This document shows positions 14,330 through 22,073 of a DNA stretch of 22,237 nucleotides, one piece after another (positions within the stretch are counted from its first letter, which is position 1; the number at the start of each line of letters is the position of its first letter). The stretch comes from CAZOIA01 sp964579675 (GTDB lineage Bacteria > Planctomycetota > Phycisphaerae > UBA1845 > PWPN01). The DNA lies in NCBI GenBank assembly GCA_964579675.1, contig CAZOIA010000091.1, positions 1 to 22,237 of the forward strand, in the 5' to 3' direction. The translations under genes and the position numbers were made by a program. The notes under the pieces were generated by a model. That model did no database searches. It had not been told where the DNA came from and saw only the letters and a program-made list of their open reading frames with translations.

Positions 14330-14429
14330 AGAGACGGAATGCCTCCTGGATATTCGTCAGGGTGAAGGACTCCGCGCAGCGCACATCCCGACGGTCCAGG
14401 TAGGGGCACAACAGGCGCGGCTGATTCAC
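14235..14429 (-). CDS. Small four-cysteine protein overlapping xer
   Basis: This 64-residue protein starts at GTG 14429, with GAGGA seven bases upstream. Four cysteines are arranged as CPYLDRRDVRC-x15-C-x6-C, with FTLTNIQEAFRLC and GDYESCAVY between and after them. Such spacing suggests a zinc or iron-sulfur site. I believe small proteins of this pattern are conserved in related genomes, but cannot verify it. The frame stays open upstream to 14621, yet that part has no ribosome site or conserved look. The last 95 bases overlap the 5' end of xer on the same strand in another frame, so the two are probably co-expressed. Function is unknown. Confidence 0.5.
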   Translation of the reverse strand: MNQPRLLCPYLDRRDVRCAESFTLTNIQEAFRLCVGDYESCAVYHQIRRAEHRSETRLPVEQSA

Positions 14430-14555
14430 TAATGATTCCTCGCTCGACGTTGCACGAACGGGCGCTTGGCCGGTGCCCGCCACCCGGATTATCGGGCGAA
14501 CACCCGGTTCGGCTTGAGCCGATCCGGACATCGCCGCAGACCACGCTGACGGTGC

Positions 14556-14584
14556 TTGCATCGGCATCACCGCCGGCTTATTAT
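14556..14584 (+). promoter_or_regulatory. Sigma70-like promoter of the GH172-family gene
   Basis: TTGCAT (14556-14561), a 17-base spacer and TATTAT (14579-14584) put transcription near 14591, about 48 bases before the ATG at 14639. This supports that ATG over the upstream extension of the open frame to 14432. Confidence 0.6.
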
Positions 14585-14638
14585 CGGTCTTGCGAGCGTC
14601 TTTCAACTTTATCCGTCGCACTTAACTGGAGCCGCCAA

Positions 14639-17080
14639 ATGATCTTGTCACTGCCGGCCAGGACCGTGTTGGCCACTGCCCTTATGGGCTTGATCTGCAC
14701 CAGTTGCGCCACGAGAGCGGCGCACCTCACTTATGAGGACCTCCTTGCCCACATGACGGACCTCGACCGTCTGCCGGTCATTGAGCCCGGCGTGTATTGC
14801 AGACAATTCAGCAGCTACGATCGCAACAGCAAGTACGACCCCGCCACCGGCACCTACATCAACTGGGACGCCAACGGTGATCGCGGGCAGTACCTCCGCG
14901 TGGACCCCGAGACCAACGAAGGGGTCATGGCCGAGATGGAAGGCCCCGGCTGCATCTTCCGCATCTGGTCCGCCAATCCCCAGGGCGTCATCCGGTTCTA
15001 TCTCGACGGGGACACCACGCCGACGTACGAATGGGACTTCATGAAGCTTACCACCGGTGAAATCGAGCCCTTCATCAAACCCCTCGTCTGGAAACGCGAC
15101 CCGAACAACCGCAACTCCGCATCGAATATCTATCTGCCCATCCCCTTCGCCAGGAGTTGCAAGGTTACCAGCGTCGTAATCGAGGAGAACGGGTCCACGA
15201 AGACTCCCGGCCACTACTACATCATTGACTACCGTGTCTTCCCCAGGGGCTGGAAGGTCGAATCATTCAAACTACCGCTCAGCGAATCGCAGCGGGAGGC
15301 TGTGCGGCAAACCGCCCAGAAGTGGGCTGACTGCGGTACGGTGGATCTGCATCCACTCGACCGCTTTGCCATCAACAGGCTCGCAGTCCCTCCCGGCGAA
15401 AGCAGGGTGGCAGCCGAGATCGCCGGCCCCGCCGTCATTCGCCAATTCCGGGCCAAGCTCAACTCAACCGAGAAGTGGGCCACCCGCAAGGTACTGCTCA
15501 AGGTCTACTGGGACGGGCAGCAATCACCGGCGGTTTGCTGTCCGATAGGCGACTTCTTCGGCGAGCCCAACGACGTCAATTACAAGTCGTATCCGATGGG
15601 CATAACCGATTACAGCAACTACTGCTTCTTCCCGATGCCCTTCCACGAGTCGGCCCAGGTCGTCATCGCCAACGAGGGCAGCCAGCCTGCCCCGGTTGAG
15701 ACGACCATCGCCTACCGCCAGGAGGACGTGCCCGACACCTGGGGCCTGTTCCACGCCAAGTGGCGGACCGAGGTCGCTTCCTCCAGCTTCGATTACCCGC
15801 TCATCGACGCCAGGGGCACCGGCAAGCTGGTCGGCATCTGCCTGTTCCCCGACAACATCCACGGCGGATGGTGGGGCGAGGGCGACGAGAAGGTCTACGT
15901 GGACGGCGAGAAGTTCCCCTCGTGGTTCGGGACCGGGTCGGAGGACTACTTCGGCGACGCCTGGGGGATCCGGTGTTTCCACAACCCCTCCCACGGCTTC
16001 CCGCAAAGCAACGTCGAGCGCCTGCAGGGCTGCTACCGCTGGCACCTTGGCGACAACATCCCCTTTTACAAGAGCTTCAGGATGACCATCGAGAATTACA
16101 AGGGGTTGCCCGGGGTCAAGACCCGCAACGATTACAGCTCCGTCGCCTACTGGTACCAGTTACCCGGCGGCAGCGACTTCTTTGAAGAAACGCCGGTGGC
16201 GGATCGGATCCCGCGCGGCTACGTCGCGGGCGGGGCGATCGAGGCTGAACAGTTTCTAGACGCGGATGACCTCAAGTCCGGAATGAGCATCATCTGCGAC
16301 GACGGCCTGCCTCAACCGCTCTCCAGCAGCCGCGGCGTAAAGCTCACCGGCAAGATCGGGGATGAGTTCACGCTGAAGGTGCCCGCCGATCTCGACGAGG
16401 TTCACGTGCTGCGGCTCGTGCAGGCCCGTGACGTGAAGGCGTCGGGCTACGACATTCTGGTGAACGGCAAGAAGGTCGGCGAGCGGGTCCGGCTCAAGAA
16501 GGGCCTTAACCCGCTCACCATTCGCTTCACCGGCGACCCCGTCGAGGGCGACCGGTGCGAGCTGGTTGTTGACCACTTCCTTCTGGAGGTGTACCGCAAT
16601 ATGATCACCGACTGGATGGTGATCGGGCCATTCCCTAACCCGGACCGCAAGGGCTTCGACGCCGCTTACCCGCCCGAAACCGGGATCGCCCTCGCCGGGC
16701 AGTACAAAGGCCGACAAGACAAGCCGGTCCGTTGGCAACGCGTCACCCGCCTCGACGGGATCGTGATGCTCAACGACCTGTTCAAGCCGAAAGAGCACCT
16801 GGTGGTCTACGGAGCCTGCACGGTCAACTCACCGCGGGCGTCGAAGCGGACGCTCCTGCTCGGCAGCGACGACGGCGTGAAAGTCTGGCTGAACGGTAAA
16901 CTGGTCTGGAAGAACTTCGTCCAACGTGGGCTCACACCGGACGCCGACCGGGTGGAGGTCGAGCTTGAAAAGGGCCCCAATGCCCTGCTGATCAAGGTCG
17001 AGCAACACCTCGGCGACGTCGGCTGGGCCGTGCGCTTCGCCGATCCCGATGATGAGTTGACCTACAACCTGCCGGAATAA
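14639..17080 (+). CDS. Exported DUF2961 (GH172) family protein with C-terminal beta domain
   Basis: DUF2961 proteins form glycoside hydrolase family 172, whose known members act on fructofuranosides or arabinofuranosides. The 813-residue protein has an N-terminal export signal (ILSLPARTVLATALMGLI), with CTSC after it that only loosely resembles a lipobox. The family core runs from about residue 40 to 500. It includes GEGDEKVYVDGE and FGTGSEDYFG, giving E414 and E435; their 21-residue spacing equals that of the two catalytic glutamates I recall for the Bifidobacterium enzyme (E270, E291). The final 180 residues (ITDWMVIGPFPNP, SDDGVKVWLNGKLVW) look like a PA14-type carbohydrate-binding domain. 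GGAG lies eight bases before the ATG. It is convergent with an exported aldo/keto reductase. Periplasmic or surface polysaccharide breakdown is inferred; the exact sugar is unknown. Confidence 0.85.
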   Translation: MILSLPARTVLATALMGLICTSCATRAAHLTYEDLLAHMTDLDRLPVIEPGVYCRQFSSYDRNSKYDPATGTYINWDANGDRGQYLRVDPETNEGVMAEMEGPGCIFRIWSANPQGVIRFYLDGDTTPTYEWDFMKLTTGEIEPFIKPLVWKRDPNNRNSASNIYLPIPFARSCKVTSVVIEENGSTKTPGHYYIIDYRVFPRGWKVESFKLPLSESQREAVRQTAQKWADCGTVDLHPLDRFAINRLAVPPGESRVAAEIAGPAVIRQFRAKLNSTEKWATRKVLLKVYWDGQQSPAVCCPIGDFFGEPNDVNYKSYPMGITDYSNYCFFPMPFHESAQVVIANEGSQPAPVETTIAYRQEDVPDTWGLFHAKWRTEVASSSFDYPLIDARGTGKLVGICLFPDNIHGGWWGEGDEKVYVDGEKFPSWFGTGSEDYFGDAWGIRCFHNPSHGFPQSNVERLQGCYRWHLGDNIPFYKSFRMTIENYKGLPGVKTRNDYSSVAYWYQLPGGSDFFEETPVADRIPRGYVAGGAIEAEQFLDADDLKSGMSIICDDGLPQPLSSSRGVKLTGKIGDEFTLKVPADLDEVHVLRLVQARDVKASGYDILVNGKKVGERVRLKKGLNPLTIRFTGDPVEGDRCELVVDHFLLEVYRNMITDWMVIGPFPNPDRKGFDAAYPPETGIALAGQYKGRQDKPVRWQRVTRLDGIVMLNDLFKPKEHLVVYGACTVNSPRASKRTLLLGSDDGVKVWLNGKLVWKNFVQRGLTPDADRVEVELEKGPNALLIKVEQHLGDVGWAVRFADPDDELTYNLPE

Positions 17081-17114
17081 CCGCTTGCGGCTTCACACCC
17101 CCGCTTGCGGCTTC
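17081..17114. repeat. Tandem 20-base repeat, also found at 3720
   Basis: CCGCTTGCGGCTTC occurs at 17081-17094 and again at 17101-17114, a 20-base period, immediately after the GH172 stop. A third copy is at 3720-3733 within the structured element there. Each contains a CCGC-TT-GCGG mini-hairpin. It fills most of the 40-base gap between two convergent genes and may help termination. Confidence 0.5.
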
Positions 17115-17120
17115 GCGGCC

Positions 17121-18128
17121 TCAGGTCGCCGGGCCGAAGTGAGGTCCCCACTCCTTGGCCATCTTCGCCCCCTTGGCCAGCAGGGCTTCGCGCCGCGAAC
17201 CCTTGAGCACCCGGTGGTTGCGGAACGCCTCGATGGTCAGTCGAAGCTCTTCGAGCGACTTCATGCCCACCACGCACGTGCTCACCCCGGGGATGCTCAG
17301 AGCATAGTCCACCGCCTCCTGCCGGAGCCGGTCGTCCTGTGCGAGACGCCCCGGCCGGCGCTTCTTGTAGCCGTCCCAGCTCCCGGTCACCCCGCCGTAA
17401 ACCTTCATACAGACGATCGCGCAGTTATGCTTGCGGGCCGTCGGCAGCACCTTCTCCTCGAACTTGTATGTGTGCCGATCGACGAAATTCATTGCCACCA
17501 TGACCAGATCGATCTCGCCGGTGTCGATCACGGGTACAAAACGATCGACCTGGAGATGCCCGCTGCAGCCGACGTACTTGATCCACCCGCGTTTCTTGGC
17601 CTCCAACACCCCTTCCAACAGGCCGCCCTTGCCGATGGCCTCCTCGCGCGTGTACTGCCCCACGTTATGCAGATGGCACAAGTCCACACGATCGACCCCC
17701 ATCGCCCGCAGGCTTCTTTCTAGCGAGGCCAGCGCACCGTCGCGCGTTTTATCCCACGCTTTGGTGACCAGGAACACTTCCTTTCGCCGTTTAGCCAGGA
17801 TCGGCGCCAGGCGCTGCTCGGCCACGTCGTAGATGGCGGCAGTGTCGAGGTAACGAACCCCGGCGTCGATGGCGGCGTTAACGACCTCCTCGAAGGGCTC
17901 GGCCTGGTAGAACGCATGCCCCATCGGTGCGGTGCCCAGGCTAAGCGGCGGGATCTCAATCCCGATCCGCCCGAGCTTGCGTTTCGGCAGATCCCTGATC
18001 GTCCCGACCGACGGGCGGGTTGCCGGCCCGCCCGCCTCCGCCTTCAGAACCACCGGCGTAAGTGTTGCACCAGCCACGCCCGCGCCGACTTGCCGCAGAA
18101 ACTCTCGCCGTCTGATTTCGCTACTCAT
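17121..18128 (-). CDS. Tat-exported aldo/keto reductase
   Basis: The 335-residue protein opens with a twin-arginine signal (RRREFLRQVG, then a hydrophobic stretch to about residue 28). It therefore is probably folded with its cofactor before export. The reductase domain has the catalytic tetrad D95 (YLDTAAIY), Y100, K123 (VTKAWD) and H154 (LCHLHN), and the C-terminal cofactor segment SIPGVSTCVVGMKSLEE. The ATG at 18128 is preceded by GAGGAGG at ideal distance. It would reduce or oxidise a carbonyl or sugar substrate with NAD(P) in the periplasm; the substrate is unknown. Its promoter abuts the hldE promoter on the other strand. Exported oxidoreductases beside secreted glycosidases suggest sugar processing, by inference only. 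Confidence 0.88.
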   Translation of the reverse strand: MSSEIRRREFLRQVGAGVAGATLTPVVLKAEAGGPATRPSVGTIRDLPKRKLGRIGIEIPPLSLGTAPMGHAFYQAEPFEEVVNAAIDAGVRYLDTAAIYDVAEQRLAPILAKRRKEVFLVTKAWDKTRDGALASLERSLRAMGVDRVDLCHLHNVGQYTREEAIGKGGLLEGVLEAKKRGWIKYVGCSGHLQVDRFVPVIDTGEIDLVMVAMNFVDRHTYKFEEKVLPTARKHNCAIVCMKVYGGVTGSWDGYKKRRPGRLAQDDRLRQEAVDYALSIPGVSTCVVGMKSLEELRLTIEAFRNHRVLKGSRREALLAKGAKMAKEWGPHFGPAT

Positions 18129-18194
18129 GAATCCTCCTCAATCCGCTTGCACCTCTGGCCACTTCAGCCCTGCCCGTTCCACCGACGACACTTA

Positions 18195-18223
18195 ATCCTA
18201 GTTCCTGGCTCACTTAAAGCCAA
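18195..18223 (-). promoter_or_regulatory. Promoter of the aldo/keto reductase gene
   Basis: On the minus strand TTGGCT (18218-18223) and TAGGAT (18195-18200) are 17 bases apart, giving a start near 18188 and a leader of about 60 bases. Its -35 box ends at the base before the divergent hldE -35 box. Confidence 0.55.
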
Positions 18224-18252
18224 TTGACGCCGGTGCAATGCCTGCATACGAT
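18224..18252 (+). promoter_or_regulatory. Promoter of hldE-gmhA
   Basis: TTGACG (18224-18229), a 17-base spacer and TACGAT (18247-18252) give a start near 18259 and a leader of about 105 bases. The in-frame ATG at 18238 lies between the two boxes, so it cannot be the first codon of a message from this promoter. Confidence 0.6.
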
Positions 18253-18363
18253 GATCCCCACGTGATCGGGCAATCGGGCCTGCCAGAAGAGACGTTTGTA
18301 ACCCATTGTCTGGCCCGCAGTTGCGCTGAATCACTCTACCGGCGAGTTGACCAGGAGAACCGA

Positions 18364-19851
18364 TTGGTCCCACGGCTGATCCAACTGCTGCAGTCGTTCG
18401 GCCGCCAACGCGTATTGCTGGTCGGCGACCTCATGCTGGACCGCTACGTCTACGGCGATGCCGAACGCATCAGCCCGGAGGCGCCGGTGCTGGTTCTCCG
18501 CCGACGGGACGATGAAGAGCGGGTCGGCGGAGCGGGGAGTGTGGCTGCCAATCTTCGCGAGTTCGGCATCGACGTCATCTGCTGCGGCGTGGTGGGCCTG
18601 GATGACGCCGGCCATCGGGTCCGGGCACTCCTTGAAACCCAGCGGATCGCCGCCCGGGGCGTCATCGCTCTGCCCGATCGGCCAACAACGACAAAAACGC
18701 GCTTCGTCGGTCTCGCCCAACACCGGCACCGTCAGCAACTCCTGCGGGTCGATGACGAGGTCGTACGCCCGCTCGCCGCGACCGATGCGAAACGGCTCGC
18801 TGAACTTGCGGTCGCCGCCGTCCGGGACGTTGCCGCCGTCTGCCTGGAGGATTACGACAAGGGCCTCCTGAGCGAATCCCTCTGCCAGCGGCTGATCGCC
18901 GCCGCCCACAAGGCCGGCAAACCCGTGCTCATTGATCCGGCTCGACTGAGCGACTACGGCAAGTATCACGGGGCAACCCTCCTGACGCCGAACCGCGCCG
19001 AGTTCCAGGCGGCCGCCGGCTGCCGGGACGGCTCGGTCGAGACCATCCGGGCCAGTCTCCAAAGCTTCGTCGAGCGGCACGATCTGGGCGGCGTGCTGGT
19101 CACGCTCGACCGCGACGGTTGCCTGCTGGGCCTGCGGGATGCCGGGCCGCTGCACGTTCCCACCCGGCCCCGCTCCGTCTACGACAACACGGGTGCAGGC
19201 GATGCCGTCCTCGCCATGGTGGTGGCGGCGGTGGTTGCCGGCGCGAGCTGGGAGGAGGCAGCCCGGCTCACCAACATCGCCGGCGGTTTGGAGGTGGAGA
19301 AGTTCGGCTGCGTACCCATAACCCGCGAGGAAATCATCGCTGACCTGCGGCTGGCTTCAGGCGCAGGGGCGGGAAAAACCCGGCAGGCAGCCGAACTCGC
19401 GGCGGAGCTCTCGTTACGCAAGAGCCGCGGCGATACCATCGTATTCACCAACGGCTGCTACGATATCCTGCACGCCGGTCACGTCCAGTTCCTCGAACGC
19501 TGCCGGGAGCTCGGCAACGTGGTCGTTGTGGGGCTGAACTCCGACGCCTCCGTGCGAGCCCAGGACAAGCAGGGCAACCGCCCCATCGTTCCCGAAGGCC
19601 AGCGGGCAGAGGTGCTGGCCGCCCTGCAAAGCGTCGATTACGTGGTCCTGTTCGACGAGCCCACACCCGAGCAGATTATCGAAAAACTCTCGCCTGACGT
19701 GCTGGTCAAGGGCGAGGACTGGGCGGACCGCGGCGTCGTCGGGCGCGAGCACGTCGAGGCCAACGGCGGGCGCGTCGTGCTCCTCCCGCTCGTCCAAGGG
19801 CTGAGTACAACCACCATCATCGAGCGCATCCGCGCGGGAGAGACTCCATGA
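18364..19851 (+). CDS. hldE: Bifunctional heptose 7-phosphate kinase / heptose 1-phosphate adenylyltransferase
   Basis: HldE phosphorylates D-glycero-D-manno-heptose 7-phosphate and later transfers AMP to heptose 1-phosphate, giving ADP-heptose for lipopolysaccharide core or other glycans. The 495-residue protein has an N-terminal ribokinase-like domain (VGDLMLDRYVYG, GGAGSVAANL, and NTGAGDA with catalytic D280). The C-terminal nucleotidyltransferase domain starts at FTNGCYDILHAGH with HAGH at 370-373. Both activities are fused as in E. coli (477 residues). TTG at 18364 is chosen because AGGAG lies six bases upstream and the promoter sits at 18224-18252. The open frame to 18238 would add 42 residues with no family match. 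It overlaps gmhA by ATGA. Confidence 0.93.
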   Translation: MVPRLIQLLQSFGRQRVLLVGDLMLDRYVYGDAERISPEAPVLVLRRRDDEERVGGAGSVAANLREFGIDVICCGVVGLDDAGHRVRALLETQRIAARGVIALPDRPTTTKTRFVGLAQHRHRQQLLRVDDEVVRPLAATDAKRLAELAVAAVRDVAAVCLEDYDKGLLSESLCQRLIAAAHKAGKPVLIDPARLSDYGKYHGATLLTPNRAEFQAAAGCRDGSVETIRASLQSFVERHDLGGVLVTLDRDGCLLGLRDAGPLHVPTRPRSVYDNTGAGDAVLAMVVAAVVAGASWEEAARLTNIAGGLEVEKFGCVPITREEIIADLRLASGAGAGKTRQAAELAAELSLRKSRGDTIVFTNGCYDILHAGHVQFLERCRELGNVVVVGLNSDASVRAQDKQGNRPIVPEGQRAEVLAALQSVDYVVLFDEPTPEQIIEKLSPDVLVKGEDWADRGVVGREHVEANGGRVVLLPLVQGLSTTTIIERIRAGETP

Positions 19852-20426
19852 GCAACCAGTTCATGCGCGGTCTGGACGACCATGACCGGCTCGCCGGCCA
19901 GCTTCGTCAGCACCTGGACCTGCTCCGCGCCATCGCCCACGCGATCATCACGGCCATCGAGGACGGCCATCACGTTTACGTCCTCGGCAACGGAGGCAGT
20001 GCCGCCGACGCCCAGCACATTGCCGCCGAGCTGGTTGGCCGATTCAAGCGCGAGCGCCGGGCCCTGCCCGCCGTCGCGTTGACCACGGACACGTCCAACC
20101 TGCTGTCGATCGGCAACGACTACGGCTTCGCTCACGTGTTCACCCGCCAGGTCGAAGCCCTGGTGCATCCCGGCGACGTGCTCTGTGCCCTGTCCACCTC
20201 CGGCAGTTCGTCCAACGTCATCGAGGCGGTCCAAGTCGCTCGCGGCCGGGAAGCCTGCATCATCGGTTTCACCGGCAGGACCGGGGGTAAGCTCAAACCC
20301 CTTTGCGACTACTGCCTTTGCGTGGATCACCAGGTGAGCGATCGCATCCAGGAAATCCACCAGGTCGCCTATCACCTGGTCTGTGAGGCGGTCGAGCAGC
20401 ACTTCGCCGAGCGGCCCGCATCCTGA
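19848..20426 (+). CDS. gmhA: Phosphoheptose isomerase
   Basis: GmhA converts sedoheptulose 7-phosphate to D-glycero-D-manno-heptose 7-phosphate, the substrate of HldE. The 192-residue SIS-domain protein has GNGGSAADAQHIAAELVGRF, the LTTDTSNLLSIGNDYG segment, STSGSSSNV (phosphate binding) and HQVAYHLVCE near the end. All are characteristic of GmhA over other SIS proteins. Its ATG lies in the ATGA overlap with hldE, so the first and following pathway enzymes are made together. gmhB and the epimerase are not in the window. An 87-base gap with a new promoter separates it from pyrR. Confidence 0.93.
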   Translation: MSNQFMRGLDDHDRLAGQLRQHLDLLRAIAHAIITAIEDGHHVYVLGNGGSAADAQHIAAELVGRFKRERRALPAVALTTDTSNLLSIGNDYGFAHVFTRQVEALVHPGDVLCALSTSGSSSNVIEAVQVARGREACIIGFTGRTGGKLKPLCDYCLCVDHQVSDRIQEIHQVAYHLVCEAVEQHFAERPAS

Positions 20427-20475
20427 GAGCGCATTCCAGCCGATCCCCGCCACGTCTTCACGACGGGCCGCAAGC

Positions 20476-20504
20476 TTGCCGCCGGCCGCTCCAGGCGTTA
20501 TCCT
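20476..20504 (+). promoter_or_regulatory. Promoter of pyrR-pyrB giving a nearly leaderless message
   Basis: TTGCCG (20476-20481), a 17-base spacer and TATCCT (20499-20504) precede the ATG at 20514 by only nine bases. Transcription would start at about 20511-20513. There is no room for a PyrR-controlled attenuator, and no AG-rich Shine-Dalgarno is present. Confidence 0.55.
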
Positions 20505-20513
20505 CACGGGGCG

Positions 20514-21047
20514 ATGAAATCTGCCTCGCCAGAGATCCTGCTTGATGCCGCCGGCATTGCCGAGACCCTGAACGCGCTAGCCCGCAAGGTCTTTGACGCG
20601 CTTCCGGACGGCGTTCCCGCCGCGGTCGTGGGCATTCGCCGCCGCGGTGAAGTGCTGGCCCAGCGGCTCGCGGATGCGTTGCACCAACTGGGCGCCGAGG
20701 GCATCGAGCACGGCACTCTGGACATTACCCTTTATCGCGATGACCTAGCCGAACTCGGACCGCAGGCGATCCTTCGCAAGACGGAGATCGAGTTCGACGT
20801 CAACGGTCGATACGTCGTTCTGGTCGATGACGTGCTCTACACCGGACGCTCCGTCCGCGCCGCCCTCGACGCCCTGGTCGACCTGGGGCGACCCAAGGCG
20901 ATCCGGCTGGCGATCCTGGTCGATCGTCCCGGGCGGGAGCTGCCGATCCAGGCCGATTTCGTGGGCGTCCGCGTGCCCCGGGCCGACGTGCCGGTCAACG
21001 TCTACCTGGCCGAGTCCGACGACATCGACGAGGTTCGCATGGGATGA
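20514..21047 (+). CDS. pyrR: PyrR: pyrimidine operon regulator / uracil phosphoribosyltransferase
   Basis: PyrR binds pyr mRNA in response to UMP in many bacteria and also makes UMP from uracil and PRPP. The 177-residue protein has VVGIRRRGEVLAQRL, LDITLYRDDL, the PRPP-binding loop VVLVDDVLYTGRSVRAAL, and a C-terminal VGVRVPRADVPVNVYL. Length is typical. It overlaps pyrB by ATGA. Because the predicted promoter leaves almost no leader, classical attenuation is unlikely at this operon. Control could act at the pyrB start or elsewhere, or the protein may serve only as an enzyme. Confidence 0.93.
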   Translation: MKSASPEILLDAAGIAETLNALARKVFDALPDGVPAAVVGIRRRGEVLAQRLADALHQLGAEGIEHGTLDITLYRDDLAELGPQAILRKTEIEFDVNGRYVVLVDDVLYTGRSVRAALDALVDLGRPKAIRLAILVDRPGRELPIQADFVGVRVPRADVPVNVYLAESDDIDEVRMG

Positions 21048-22051
21048 AAGCGAGTACGGGACTCAACCAAGCCGCGTCCGAGACGGACCCCGCCTCCGCC
21101 AAGTCCGGGAACGACGAATTCGTCTGGACGCGAAAACACCTGCTCGGCCTGGAGGACCTCACCCGGGAGGAACTCCTGCACATCTTCCGAACCGCCGAAG
21201 GATTCCAGGACATCTCCACCAGAAGCATTAAGAAGGTTCCACCCCTTCGGGGCCGGGTGGTCGTTAATCTCTTCTTCGAAAGCTCCACCCGGACCCGCAT
21301 GAGTTTCACGCTCGCCGCCCAGCGACTGTCCGCCGACGTGCTGGATTTCGCCGCCTCGAGCTCCTCGTTGGCCAAGGGCGAATCGCTGCGCGACACGGTG
21401 CGCAACATCGAGGCGATGGGCGTTGACACTTTCGTCATCCGCCATACCGCCGCCGGGGCCCCCCACTACATTACGAGCTGCACTGATTGCCACGTCATCA
21501 ACGCCGGCGACGGCCAGCACGAGCACCCCACCCAGGGCCTGATCGATATCTTCACCATCCGCGAGCGCAAGGGCAGGATCGACGGGCTGAACGTCGCCAT
21601 TGTCGGCGACATCGGCCATTCGCGAGTGGCCCGGTCGAACTTCTGGGGGCTGAAGCGCCTCGGAGCCAACGTCACCTTCGTCGGGCCCACCACCCTGGTC
21701 CCCCGGGCGTTCCAGAACATGGGGGCACGGATCTCTCACGATCTGGACGAAGTGCTCAAGCAAGCCGACGTGGTCAACATGCTCCGCATCCAGCGCGAGC
21801 GGATGACCAGCCAGGTTTTCCCCAGCACCCAGGAGTACGTTCGGCTCTTTGGCCTGACGCGGGAACGGCTGCGCAAGGCCAAGCCGGATGTCTTGATCCT
21901 TCATCCCGGCCCGATCAATCGCGGGGTAGAACTGGCCAGCGACGTTGCGGACGGGCCCAACAGTTCCATCCTCCGGCAGGTCTCCAACGGCCTGGCCATT
22001 CGCATGGCGGTCTTGTTCCTGCTGAATCAGACGTCCAGCAAGGACGCGTGA
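21044..22051 (+). CDS. pyrB: Aspartate carbamoyltransferase, catalytic chain
   Basis: PyrB joins carbamoyl phosphate and aspartate to form carbamoylaspartate, the committed step of pyrimidine synthesis. The 335-residue protein has the carbamoyl phosphate motif FFESSTRTR, the SLAKGESLRDT loop from the neighbouring subunit, INAGDGQHEHPTQ, GDIGHSRVARSN and HPGPINRGVE. An N-terminal extension of roughly 25 polar residues precedes the usual start of the fold. The ATG lies in the ATGA overlap with pyrR. No pyrI regulatory chain or pyrC follows; the next gene is on the other strand. The family members with this GDGQHEHPTQ form often pair with dihydroorotase, which would have to be encoded elsewhere. 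Confidence 0.95.
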   Translation: MKASTGLNQAASETDPASAKSGNDEFVWTRKHLLGLEDLTREELLHIFRTAEGFQDISTRSIKKVPPLRGRVVVNLFFESSTRTRMSFTLAAQRLSADVLDFAASSSSLAKGESLRDTVRNIEAMGVDTFVIRHTAAGAPHYITSCTDCHVINAGDGQHEHPTQGLIDIFTIRERKGRIDGLNVAIVGDIGHSRVARSNFWGLKRLGANVTFVGPTTLVPRAFQNMGARISHDLDEVLKQADVVNMLRIQRERMTSQVFPSTQEYVRLFGLTRERLRKAKPDVLILHPGPINRGVELASDVADGPNSSILRQVSNGLAIRMAVLFLLNQTSSKDA

Positions 22052-22073
22052 ATTCCGCCCGGCCACTACCGGC

